Positions 1-6,720 are shown, counted from the stretch's first letter. The stretch is DNA of 10,499 nucleotides from Bacteroidota bacterium (GCA_013203545.1 JABMQA010001199.1:1-10499); one strand, 5' to 3'. Notes: a model not told the origin generated them from the letters alone. Program-made: numbers and translations.

Positions 1-30
1 CGATAACACGGATATGTGTATAAGAGACAC
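1..30 (-). other. Probable Nextera/Tn5 mosaic-end adapter at contig edge
   Basis: Read on the minus strand, bases 29 to 14 are TGTCTCTTATACACAT, identical over 16 bases to the core of the engineered Tn5 mosaic end used in Nextera libraries. Over the full 19-base end (30 to 12) I count 17 matches. The next four bases, TCCG, also fit the read-2 adapter continuation, and after that the match fades. This pattern is expected from untrimmed, error-containing read-through at an assembly end. The codons it adds to the AsmA-like reading frame should be ignored. A natural Tn5-like end is much less likely because no transposase or inverted partner is visible. Confidence 0.85.
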
Positions 31-1052
31 GGAAAAGCATGATAAACAACCGATGGTGACTGACAAATTATTTTATCCAGATATAGGTTACGCTGAAGGG
101 ATTTGTTAAGGTCAATTCCGGTGAATTTCAGCTTTGGAACATCGATATCAACCCAGCTTTTCAACTCAGCGCTGTTCGCTGAATCCATGAATTTTACAGA
201 AAAATTGCCGATCTCAAAGGTTTTGTTCTTTGAAGAAATATTCAACTCACGAAAAGAGATGGCATGGTTATTTTTTTCAAGCATAAAATCCGACCCGCTG
301 AAATTGATGCTCAGGCTGTCAGAAAAGAAAAACCGCTCCAGGTTCTGATGCGCAATTGAATCGAGATGAAAACCGGAAACATTTATTGAAATGTTATTGA
401 TTTCTACCATTTCTGATGAATCGTCCAGAACCTGATGAAAACTAACTGTGCCGTTTTTGATTTCAAAGTCATCAACCCTTAAAAGTGACAGATAGCCCTC
501 GATGTGTGGATAAACCGTATGGTGACTGAACTGAACCTTCTGTGGTTCCTTCTCATCCTCTGGTTCTATCCGGGTTGAATTGAGATGCAGGTGGGGTTCG
601 TTAAAAAATATCTTTCCAACAATCAACTCTCCGCGGGTAATGGCACTGAGAATGCCTGCCCCATGAATGTAAAACTCTGGAATTTTAAAATCAAATTCAT
701 TATCAGATGGAAACATAGTTATTGTATCCCCGGCAGATTGCTTTTCAGGTAATAGCACAAAATCCAGTACCCTCAACTTCCTTTTAAACAAATTAAAGGA
801 TATTTTACTATAAGTGAAATCGTACTTGCCATTACTTTCAATCCTTACAATTTCACGCATTGTTTCACCAAAAATGCGGTCGGCAAAAAAGTTTACAACG
901 AGGGGGATAACAACCAGGAAAATAAAAAGAAGTGCCGAAATCCAATATACGCTACGTTTAACACGCCGCTTTTTTTTGTTTACCCCGGATACAACCCGTT
1001 TTGGGTTATTATCCTTTTCTGAATTGTCAATATCGGTTTTTTGGTTTTCCAA
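1..1052 (-). CDS. AsmA-like inner-membrane-anchored protein, 3' truncated by window edge
   Basis: The frame stays open from an upstream in-frame TGA to the window edge, about 350 codons. No ATG precedes the membrane segment, so I chose a TTG at 1052, which gives a product starting LENQKTDIDN. A short basic stretch (KKKRRVKR, residues 26-33) precedes one transmembrane helix (about 36-54). A long, beta-rich periplasmic region follows, including GKIFFNEPHLHL and VDDFEIKNGTVSF, the repeated 'what this layer contains' pattern of AsmA/DUF748-type proteins. Family members are large envelope proteins linked to lipid or outer-membrane homeostasis; the exact role here is inference. The gene has its own promoter match at about 1110-1081. 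The last ~10 codons before the edge are adapter-derived. The family call is moderate; the existence of the gene is secure. Confidence 0.72.
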   Translation of the reverse strand, partial: MENQKTDIDNSEKDNNPKRVVSGVNKKKRRVKRSVYWISALLFIFLVVIPLVVNFFADRIFGETMREIVRIESNGKYDFTYSKISFNLFKRKLRVLDFVLLPEKQSAGDTITMFPSDNEFDFKIPEFYIHGAGILSAITRGELIVGKIFFNEPHLHLNSTRIEPEDEKEPQKVQFSHHTVYPHIEGYLSLLRVDDFEIKNGTVSFHQVLDDSSEMVEINNISINVSGFHLDSIAHQNLERFFFSDSLSINFSGSDFMLEKNNHAISFRELNISSKNKTFEIGNFSVKFMDSANSAELKSWVDIDVPKLKFTGIDLNKSLQRNLYLDKIICQSPSVVYHAFPCLLYTYPCY

Positions 1053-1080
1053 GCTATCTGATCTAAAAAAAAATTCTTCT

Positions 1081-1110
1081 CAAAAATAGGAAAAATAAGC
1101 AAACGGCAAA
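1081..1110 (-). promoter_or_regulatory. Bacteroidota-type promoter for the AsmA-like gene
   Basis: On the minus strand a -33 TTTG (1110-1107) is separated by 18 bases from TATTTTTG (1088-1081), which fits the Bacteroidota -7 consensus TAnnTTTG. Transcription would start around 1074, giving a leader of about 20 nt before the proposed TTG start at 1052. This placement supports a start near 1052 rather than the first ATG, which lies after the membrane helix. The region is T-rich, so a chance match is possible. Confidence 0.5.
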
Positions 1111-1161
1111 ATCCAGGTGCACGACAAATTTCCATTGGTTTGATTTCAGATTTCATGAAAA

Positions 1162-1178
1162 GCCCTGTCCTTCAGGGC
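1162..1178 (-). terminator. GC-rich hairpin with T run, probable minus-strand terminator or IS200/IS605-like end relic
   Basis: Bases 1162-1167 (GCCCTG) and 1173-1178 (CAGGGC) form a perfect 6-bp stem with a 5-base loop. Read on the minus strand the stem is followed directly by TTTTC, as in an intrinsic terminator. It sits between the end of the yraN-like gene and the promoter of the AsmA-like gene, which suits a terminator. The motif, with its neighbouring GGGG, also resembles the 'CCCTG..CAGGG' hairpins at ends of IS200/IS605 and RAYT/REP elements, so it may be a mobile-element relic. Confidence 0.5.
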
Positions 1179-1209
1179 AGGGGCCTTGTTTTTATGCATG
1201 CCCCCAATA

Positions 1210-1259
1210 GAAAAACCCTTAAAAATTTATTTTATAATTAAATTTTTTAAGGATTTTTC
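1210..1259 (-). terminator. Long AT-rich inverted repeat just after the yraN-like gene
   Basis: The left arm 1210-1229 and right arm 1240-1259 are inverted copies (GAAAAACCCTTAAAAATTT against GAAAAATCCTTAAAAAATTT), with one mismatch and one bulge around a loop of about 10 bases. The stem begins about 15 bases past the stop codon at 1275. On either strand the outer arm provides a run of T residues. This fits an AT-rich, possibly bidirectional, intrinsic terminator for the ldcA-yraN transcript. A transcript-end map would settle it. Confidence 0.5.
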
Positions 1260-1274
1260 ATTTATTAGCAACAA

Positions 1275-1637
1275 TTAAACAATCGGATAAAAGGCATCCT
1301 TTATTTGTTTTACGGTATAATTGCTTCCTGAAAACAAAACGCTTACAATGTCGAACCGTGTTTCAAGATCGATGTCTTTTTTTGTAATATATGCATTGGC
1401 TGCCCTGATCAGGAAGCGCTGTTTTGTTCTGGTGACATTTTCTTCCGGCTCACCGAAGTAATTTGATCTCCGGGTTTTAACCTCAACGACTACCAGGAAA
1501 TCCTTTTCCATGGCGATGATGTCGATCTCATCTTTGCCAAAGCGCCAGTTTCGTTCAATGATTTCGTAACCATTGTTTCTGAGAAACTTTTCGGCAAGTT
1601 CCTCACCTTTTTTACCAAGTTCATTATGATCACTCAT
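1275..1637 (-). CDS. YraN/UPF0102 family putative endonuclease
   Basis: The 120-residue product starting MSDHNELGKK is the normal size for the YraN (UPF0102) family, which has a PD-(D/E)XK nuclease fold. The predicted catalytic residues are present: Glu12 in KKGEELA, Asp39 in DEIDII, and Glu52 with Lys54 in VEVKTR. The conserved GY.I..RNWR segment lies at about 23-32. An upstream ATG in frame (1688) would add 17 residues (MNLKCKKIYPLILIPII), but that stretch lies inside ldcA and is not family-like, so I chose 1637. The ATG overlaps the upstream ldcA stop within ATGAGTGA (8 nt), which suggests translational coupling. The cellular role of the family is not firmly established; nuclease activity is inferred from fold and motifs. 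Confidence 0.9.
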   Translation of the reverse strand: MSDHNELGKKGEELAEKFLRNNGYEIIERNWRFGKDEIDIIAMEKDFLVVVEVKTRRSNYFGEPEENVTRTKQRFLIRAANAYITKKDIDLETRFDIVSVLFSGSNYTVKQIKDAFYPIV

Positions 1638-2547
1638 GATTATGGGAATTAAAATTAAGGGATATATTTTTTTGCACTTCAAATTCAAGCTCCCGGCCCA
1701 GGATTAATGGGAAATTTTGCTTTTGATGCCCGGCAGGGAAATTAAAACAAACCGGATAATCGTATGCCGCAACTGCTTCCGCAACAATTTCTTCGGCCGT
1801 CAATCCAAATTTTATATCATTATCTGTCATACCAGTTAATCCGCCAACAACCAGTCCCGCAAGTCCATCAAGTTTCCCTGCCCTTTTTAAAGTCCACATC
1901 ATTCTGTCGAGGCGGTAAAGGTTTTCTCCGACATCTTCAATAAACAATATGCGGCCATCTGTATCGGGGTCACCTTTGCTCCCCAACAGACTACATAAAA
2001 TGGATAGGTTCCCTCCCACCAGTACTGCCTTTGCATTTCCCTTTCGGTTGAGAGGATGACTATTGAAGCTATAGTTCAAATGTTTTCCCTGAATGGTATC
2101 AATTAAATATTGCACAGATCTACCCGGATCATTAACACGAATAAAATCCAAAGGCATAACCGAGTGTATGCCCTCAACACCAAACATCGAATAAACATAC
2201 GAATGGAAAATGGTGATATCGCTATACCCGGCAATCCACTTTGGTGACCGTTTGAAACCTCCGAAATCAAGTTTATCAATAATTCTTACCGATCCATACC
2301 CTCCGCGTGAACACAAAATCAATTTAACGGAAGCATCATCCAACATCTCCTGAAAATCTGCTGCACGCTGCAGGTCGGTTCCGGCATACTGATGGTAAGA
2401 TCCGGTAGCGTGTTTGCCGAGCCTGACCTTGAATCCGGCATTTTCAAAAATTGCCGTTGCCATGGTAATCACATCCGGAACAATGCTTTTTGCCGGGGAA
2501 ACAATCCCAATGGTATCTCCAGGCTTAAGGTAAGTGGGTGTTATCAT
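1630..2547 (-). CDS. ldcA: LD-carboxypeptidase, peptidase family S66
   Basis: The product (305 residues) matches the S66 family of cytoplasmic serine carboxypeptidases, which remove the terminal D-alanine from murein tetrapeptides during cell-wall recycling (LdcA), or cleave microcin C-like compounds (MccF). The start TYLKPGDTIGIVSPA is the typical N-terminal strand. The expected triad is present: nucleophile Ser86 in RGGYGS, Glu204 in LFIEDVGE, and His274 in FPAGH. The WIAGYSDIT block (about 104-112) and VGGNLS (177-182) are also family signatures. Length is normal and there is no signal peptide. The gene overlaps the following yraN-like gene by 8 nt. Murein recycling is the likeliest role; the sequence alone cannot exclude an MccF-like immunity role. 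Confidence 0.88.
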   Translation of the reverse strand: MITPTYLKPGDTIGIVSPAKSIVPDVITMATAIFENAGFKVRLGKHATGSYHQYAGTDLQRAADFQEMLDDASVKLILCSRGGYGSVRIIDKLDFGGFKRSPKWIAGYSDITIFHSYVYSMFGVEGIHSVMPLDFIRVNDPGRSVQYLIDTIQGKHLNYSFNSHPLNRKGNAKAVLVGGNLSILCSLLGSKGDPDTDGRILFIEDVGENLYRLDRMMWTLKRAGKLDGLAGLVVGGLTGMTDNDIKFGLTAEEIVAEAVAAYDYPVCFNFPAGHQKQNFPLILGRELEFEVQKNISLNFNSHNHE

Positions 2548-2599
2548 TGTAAAAAAACTAATGTTAAGTTAACCACTAAAGGTAGTATGAAATGAATGA

Positions 2600-3073
2600 C
2601 TATCCTAAAAAGTGTTTTATAAAGGTTTGACTGTATGTAGCAGTATCTTTAGTAAATATTTCCTCAACATAAACTGTCGTATCAGGATTGTGAACTTCCT
2701 CATAGTCGGTTGCTGGATAGATATTATAATCATCAAAATCAGTTTGGCCAGTAATGTTTGCATTAAGTATTATATCATCACATTCCGGTATGGCAATTAG
2801 TTGTCTGATATAAGGAAGTTCAGGATTTCCTGTTTCTGACATTTTACCGGCGCTGGGTATTTCTATTCTTTAAAAACTTTCCCCTTCTTCCATTAGTTCT
2901 GTTTTATGCATACCACAAACTTCCACATAGAATTCTACACGTTCATTATCCGAATCAATAAGATCAATAATTGGTGATTCAGGGGTTGGTTTTGTAAAGG
3001 GAATCCACTCCTGGGAAAAAAGGATACTGCTTAAAAGGAAATGCACAACAAATAGTGAAATTAATTTTTTCAT
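2600..3073 (-). pseudogene. Remnant of a gingipain-type (C25) T9SS protease: signal peptide plus propeptide, in-frame stop
   Basis: The reading frame starts MKKLISLFVVHFLLSSILFSQ, a clear signal peptide, and runs to GEGESF-TAA at 2872-2870. It continues in the same frame as RIEIPSAGK and then MSETGNPELPYIRQLIAIP, ending at a second stop at 2600. SETGNPELPYIRQLIAI and the later YSQ near the end match the gingipain propeptide pattern (SEKGMPTLPILSRSLAV and YSQNKFFPG in RgpB, from memory). A single change such as CAA to TAA would explain the first stop. The catalytic caspase-like C25 domain and sorting domain are absent downstream, where unrelated ldcA begins. It lies 14 nt after the Asp-box protein gene. 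I read it as a decayed relic; a short translated peptide cannot be excluded. The propeptide assignment rests on pattern memory. Confidence 0.72.
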
Positions 3074-3087
3074 AATTAAATAGGTAT

Positions 3088-4317
3088 TTAATGAATTAGT
3101 AATAATTTTTTTAAATTGGAAGAAAAATTGTTATATTGAATATTAAAAAGATATATCCCTTTTGACACATGGTATCCTTTATTGTCTTCACCGTACCAAA
3201 GTTGTGTACTTTTATTGGTAATATCGAACTGTCTGATAATGGCACCTTGTAAGTTGTAAATATTTAATTTGGGATTGTTGCAGTTGTCAGGTAATTTAAA
3301 CAAAAATGTAGTGAATTCACTAAATGGATTGGGATAGTTTGAGAAATCAATATTAACAGTTTCAGGAGATTTGATGCCAGTAATGGCTGAATCAAGATCA
3401 TGAAAATAAGTAGTAAAAGTCTGCCCGTAATCATTACTGTAATCAATATAGAGCCACACATGATCTCCAGTTTCATTAAACCTGCTACGCATCACATAAA
3501 AAGAACCAGCTGCCTTTCCAGCAGTATATTGAATCCTCCAATAATAAAGATCAATAAATTCAGATTCATATTTTTCTGTCCAGTTGTAACCACTATCAAT
3601 GCTGTGGAATATTTTATATTTTGAATCTAACCACCATGAAACAATATAAATTTCGCCTACTTCTGTTCCCCTACTAATTTGTGGATATAGTCCAATAGGT
3701 GCCCAAAAAGCAATTGTACTATCAATGGGAATATTTACAAAATTTTGCGCAAAATCAGAACTAAAATGTAAGTTGAATCCGATACCTGGTGAACCATCCA
3801 AGCCAAATACATTTCCTAAATTATTTCCTACTTCTAAGATATATCTAGCATTGTCAGTAACTTCTACAAATTCACCACCATAATCTTCACTTCTCCAGAT
3901 GGTTCCTTGTACATTTACACAACATTTATAAATTTCACCATCAATACATCCACTTGTAAATCTTCCATTAGGCCCATAATATTCTTGAATTTCCCAGTTC
4001 TCCCCATAATCAAAACTAATCCAAAGCTCATTTTCATAGTTATAAATTGCACCGGAAGTTGCATCTCCTAGTACTTTACCTATACTCATATTTCCAAGAG
4101 GTGAGTTTGTACTACTTTCATATTGCATTGTAATGGTTGATCCGTTGTCAGTAGAACGGAATATGGCATAATGAATATTACCATAATTGTCTATATACCA
4201 AGTTGTAGAGAGGTAAAATTCGCCGGGTTGGGCGCCTCGGGTTATCTGGCCATAAAGTGTGTTGCTATAAAAACCTATTAAAATGGCAATTCCAAGCAAA
4301 AGATTTTTAAATTTCAT
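3088..4317 (-). CDS. Secreted Asp-box (BNR-like) beta-propeller protein with T9SS C-terminal sorting domain
   Basis: The 409-residue product has an N-terminal signal peptide (MKFKNLLLGIAILIGFYSNT, then LYGQ). Six Asp-box-like motifs (S-x-D-x-G-x-x-W/F) are spaced along it: 55-61 (STDNGST), 101-108 (SFDYGENW), 143-150 (SEDYGGEF), 186-193 (SSDFAQNF, degenerate), 239-246 (SIDSGYNW) and 294-301 (SNDYGQTF). These mark a beta-propeller of sialidase/BNR type. The segments TRGAQPGEFYLSTTW (26-40) and SRGTEVGEIYIVSWW (215-229) look like an internal duplication. Residues from about 325 (FSNYPNPFSEFTT) to the end form a type A T9SS sorting domain, ending GIYLFNIQYNN...LKKLLLIH. Catalytic sialidase arginines are not obvious, so the activity is unknown and adhesion or recognition is possible. 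The gene is visibly more AT-rich than the genes around it. A promoter match lies 28 nt upstream. Confidence 0.85.
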   Translation of the reverse strand: MKFKNLLLGIAILIGFYSNTLYGQITRGAQPGEFYLSTTWYIDNYGNIHYAIFRSTDNGSTITMQYESSTNSPLGNMSIGKVLGDATSGAIYNYENELWISFDYGENWEIQEYYGPNGRFTSGCIDGEIYKCCVNVQGTIWRSEDYGGEFVEVTDNARYILEVGNNLGNVFGLDGSPGIGFNLHFSSDFAQNFVNIPIDSTIAFWAPIGLYPQISRGTEVGEIYIVSWWLDSKYKIFHSIDSGYNWTEKYESEFIDLYYWRIQYTAGKAAGSFYVMRSRFNETGDHVWLYIDYSNDYGQTFTTYFHDLDSAITGIKSPETVNIDFSNYPNPFSEFTTFLFKLPDNCNNPKLNIYNLQGAIIRQFDITNKSTQLWYGEDNKGYHVSKGIYLFNIQYNNFSSNLKKLLLIH

Positions 4318-4345
4318 CTATTTGAATTTTTAGTAAACCTGAAAC

Positions 4346-4353
4346 CAAAGTTA
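4346..4353 (-). promoter_or_regulatory. Putative -7 promoter element for the Asp-box protein gene
   Basis: The minus strand reads TAACTTTG here, a full match to the Bacteroidota -7 consensus TAnnTTTG, and it lies 28 nt before the ATG at 4317. No clear TTTG is found 18-21 bases further upstream, so the -33 element is weak or missing. The gene follows pseudogene debris, so a promoter of its own is expected. Confidence 0.4.
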
Positions 4354-4391
4354 ATGTTTTCTGTCATTATTACATGTACTTTATTAGCGTC

Positions 4392-4460
4392 AGTCCCAAT
4401 TTAAGCTCTTTTGGTTTTTCATTGATTGGCCAGTGTTTCAAGAAAAAACCAAATGTGACT
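4392..4460. repeat. Imperfect inverted repeat at the end of the HATPase remnant
   Basis: TTTGGTTTTTC (4410-4420) and GAAAAAACCAAA (4442-4453) are inverted copies with one bulged base, around a 21-base spacer. Shorter outer arms AGTC (4392-4395) and GACT (4457-4460) also pair. The structure covers the stop codon of the frame-corrected HATPase remnant and could be its terminator or the scar of a small element. No transposase is present. Confidence 0.35.
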
Positions 4461-4918
4461 AAATGTGCAATGGGCTTCGCCTTGTTGCTAACTCTTGCTG
4501 CAATTTTAGGTCCTTCCTTATGTATATTAACTGGAAAGCAATGCCTGACTCTTTCAAATCCAACCCTATTTCTGGGTATTTTTGAAGTTCTGCGGAAATT
4601 ATTTTAAGACCACCCCCATTGCTCAATAATACCAAGTCGTTTAAAAACAGGTGCTAATATTTTATTTCTAATATCAGACTGACCAGCTTCCATATCGCTA
4701 AAATCTACGGACGGCAATAGTTTGCCCGGACTTGTTATTTCAATTTTATCATCAAAAATCGCAATTTTAATATCTTTCCCGCTTAGCGAATAGTCTCGGT
4801 GGATAACGGCATTACGAATTACCTCACGGATAGCAATTACAGGATATTCCCATTCAGATGTATGGTTTTCTTTTGCCACTTTGTTTAAATCGGGAGATTG
4901 ATGAAAGCAAACATTGAT
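4459..4918 (-). pseudogene. Frameshifted, truncated AAA_4/HATPase_c_4 (RecG-like) putative regulator
   Basis: The frame from about 4918 to the GGGGG run at 4617-4613 encodes WEYPVIAIREVIRNAVIHRDYS, then IKIAIFDDKIEITSPGKL, SDIRNKI and LGIIEQWG. This is the order seen in the HATPase_c_4 domain (PF13749) of the 'divergent AAA-4 / ATP-dependent DNA helicase RecG-related' family. The uncorrected frame ends three codons later at TAA (4606-4604). Shifting by one base at the G run restores GLKIISAELQKYPEIGLDL and continues with QQEL to TAG at 4459. The N-terminal AlbA_2/AAA_4 half is missing, because the frame is blocked by TAA just above 4918 and the neighbouring PKD gene ends at 4952. The domain ID rests on my recall of the family. 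The frameshift could be a homopolymer sequencing error, but the lost N-terminus still makes it a remnant. Confidence 0.82.
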
Positions 4919-4951
4919 TTATCAAAATTCCGTAAATGGATTAAACATGCC

Positions 4952-6592
4952 CTACCTAACAATCACGAATTTTCCGGTTCTAGGGTCAGATGCGTTGTTC
5001 AATCGGATGAAATATACTCCTGCCGGCAGATCAGGAACATCAATACTCATACTATTCTCACCTGATGATAATGTTTTTTCTACGAGCAAAACCTGCTTCC
5101 CAAACTGGTCATTTATCATTACGTTCGCAACGGTTTCCGTATCCTGCATAAATTTCATAGAAATAAACTGATTTGCAGGATTGGGATAAACCTTCAACAA
5201 TTGAGAAGTTTTGACAAGGTGACTGACAGATGAAATCATAGAGCCATCCAATAGAATTTCCAAACACCAAGTGTCTGATTCGCCATCCTCACCCCATATG
5301 GTAAGGCAGACATTATAAGCGCCCTGGTTTTCATATGTATGAACCGGATTTTGCTCCTCAGAGGTATTGCCGTCTCCAAAATCCCAGAACCATTGTCCCG
5401 GATTTCCGGTTGAAGTATCCCAAAAATGTAATGTTAGTAAATTATTTGGATCCTGCCCAATTTCAAACGATGCTGATAATCCTCCAGGAATACCTTCAAT
5501 ATTAACTTCCTGGCAAAACGTATCCTCACAACCTGCATCATTGAAAATTGTTAGACAAACTTCGAAAATACCTGAATTCTCATAGAAATGCAACGGATTT
5601 TGTGCTGAGGAAGTGGATCCATCTCCAAACTCCCACAGGTAATTTATTGCATCAGGAATAATCGATTCATCATAAAACTGGATGGTCCACGGACTATCCG
5701 GCAATGGTTCCCATTCAAAATAAGCCTGGCAATAATTGTTGGTTCCAACCCATAATTCGTAGCATGTCATATCCTCACAATTCAATTCTTCATTAAACAT
5801 TATCAGGCACACCTCATAAACACCCGGCTGCAGGTATTGATGCAGCGGATTAACCTCAGTTGATGTTCCATCGTCACCAAATAACCATACATATTCAGCA
5901 TTCTCCGGAAAGGAATTGTTGTGAAACTGCACAAACAATTCCTCCATCGGTGTCCACCAGAAATCAGCATGACACGCGTTTGGGTTTCCATTTACAACCA
6001 CAGCCTCGCAGTATGTATCCATACAATAATCACCTTCAATAATGGTGAGGCATACTTCATACACTCCGGATTCAGCATAGGTGTGGACAGGATTGGGTTC
6101 ATTGGCCGTGGTACCATCACCAAAATCCCAATTCCACACATCCGGATCAAACCAGGAGAAATCCATAAACTGTATGGTAAGTGGCACATCCGTTGGCCAC
6201 CAGGTGTAATAGGCCTCACAATCGTTGTAGGGTTCATCACAAAGGATAAAATTGTGCTCGATATTCATATTCTCAGGAGAAAAAAAGTAGAGAATGGAAA
6301 TGACCTCTCCGTTGCAGTCGATGGTTGACAGGATCACTTCGCCCTGTAATATAAACTCCGGTAAGGTGATCTCATCGGAATAATAACCGTCCTCATTGGT
6401 AAATACCTCGTTAAAATACCCATTAAAAAGATTGGATCCCTCTATCTTTATTGTAACCATGTAGCCCGGTACGGGGTTGGTATTTTCATGTTCATACACA
6501 AATCCGCCAACATTCAACAGATTTTCATCAGCAATGGCAATATTCGAAAACGCGATCAGAAATACAAGTAGCAAACTGTAAATTGTTTTCAT
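4952..6592 (-). CDS. Secreted four-PKD-domain protein with T9SS C-terminal sorting domain
   Basis: From the ATG at 6592 the product is 546 residues. It has a signal peptide (MKTIYSLLLVFLIAFSNIAIA) and then an N-terminal beta domain of about 90 residues (GGFVYEHENTNPVPGYMVTI, carboxypeptidase-regulatory-like). Four PKD domains follow at about 126-201, 207-283, 288-366 and 372-449, each with a W-x-FGD-G core, an NP(V/L)H.Y turn and a VCLT strand. A type A T9SS sorting domain (about 466-546) begins KVYPNPANQF and ends PAGVYFIRLNN...GKFVIVR. The first three PKD units share a Cys pattern (C..A.F.W; VCL; C.DT/M.C), suggesting disulfides. No enzyme domain is present, so adhesion or surface structure is the likely role. 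An ATG nine codons earlier (6619) overlaps the promoter -7 box, so I rejected it. Confidence 0.9.
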   Translation of the reverse strand: MKTIYSLLLVFLIAFSNIAIADENLLNVGGFVYEHENTNPVPGYMVTIKIEGSNLFNGYFNEVFTNEDGYYSDEITLPEFILQGEVILSTIDCNGEVISILYFFSPENMNIEHNFILCDEPYNDCEAYYTWWPTDVPLTIQFMDFSWFDPDVWNWDFGDGTTANEPNPVHTYAESGVYEVCLTIIEGDYCMDTYCEAVVVNGNPNACHADFWWTPMEELFVQFHNNSFPENAEYVWLFGDDGTSTEVNPLHQYLQPGVYEVCLIMFNEELNCEDMTCYELWVGTNNYCQAYFEWEPLPDSPWTIQFYDESIIPDAINYLWEFGDGSTSSAQNPLHFYENSGIFEVCLTIFNDAGCEDTFCQEVNIEGIPGGLSASFEIGQDPNNLLTLHFWDTSTGNPGQWFWDFGDGNTSEEQNPVHTYENQGAYNVCLTIWGEDGESDTWCLEILLDGSMISSVSHLVKTSQLLKVYPNPANQFISMKFMQDTETVANVMINDQFGKQVLLVEKTLSSGENSMSIDVPDLPAGVYFIRLNNASDPRTGKFVIVR

Positions 6593-6616
6593 ATCTATTT
6601 GATTTTTATTTGATGA

Positions 6617-6648
6617 CAAATATAGGAATTAACAACAGGAATTACAAA
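6617..6648 (-). promoter_or_regulatory. Strong Bacteroidota promoter for the PKD protein gene
   Basis: On the minus strand TTTG (6648-6645), 20 bases of spacer, and TATATTTG (6624-6617) form a full match to the Bacteroidota sigma-ABfr promoter (TTTG, then TAnnTTTG). Transcription would begin near 6610, about 18 nt before the ATG at 6592. It shows that this gene is transcribed on its own rather than as the tail of the cluster to its right. Confidence 0.7.
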
Positions 6649-6720
6649 TTTCGGGATTTGTAAAAAGAAATGCAAAGAATTTATGCGCCGGTTATCATCT
6701 CAAGAATACCTTTAAAAGCT

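Noticed and set aside
814..1089. Plus-strand open frame of 91 codons
   Set aside because: It is antisense to the N-terminal part of the AsmA-like gene, whose membrane helix and promoter are convincing.
4459..4500. GTTAG / CTAAC-like sequence considered as an integron attC site
   Set aside because: The flanks do not fit GTTRRRY/RYYYAAC, no paired R-box stem forms, and no integrase is present.
4374..4607. Plus-strand open frame of 77 codons
   Set aside because: It is antisense to the frame-corrected C-terminal part of the HATPase remnant, and its product shows no recognisable feature.
5921..6328. 135-codon plus-strand open frame
   Set aside because: It lies wholly antisense to the PKD protein gene, has no signal or motif, and has the low-complexity look of an antisense frame.
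6593..6619. Upstream ATG (6619) for the PKD protein
   Set aside because: It sits in the -7 box of the promoter and adds MSSNKNQID ahead of a proper signal peptide; the ATG at 6592 fits better.
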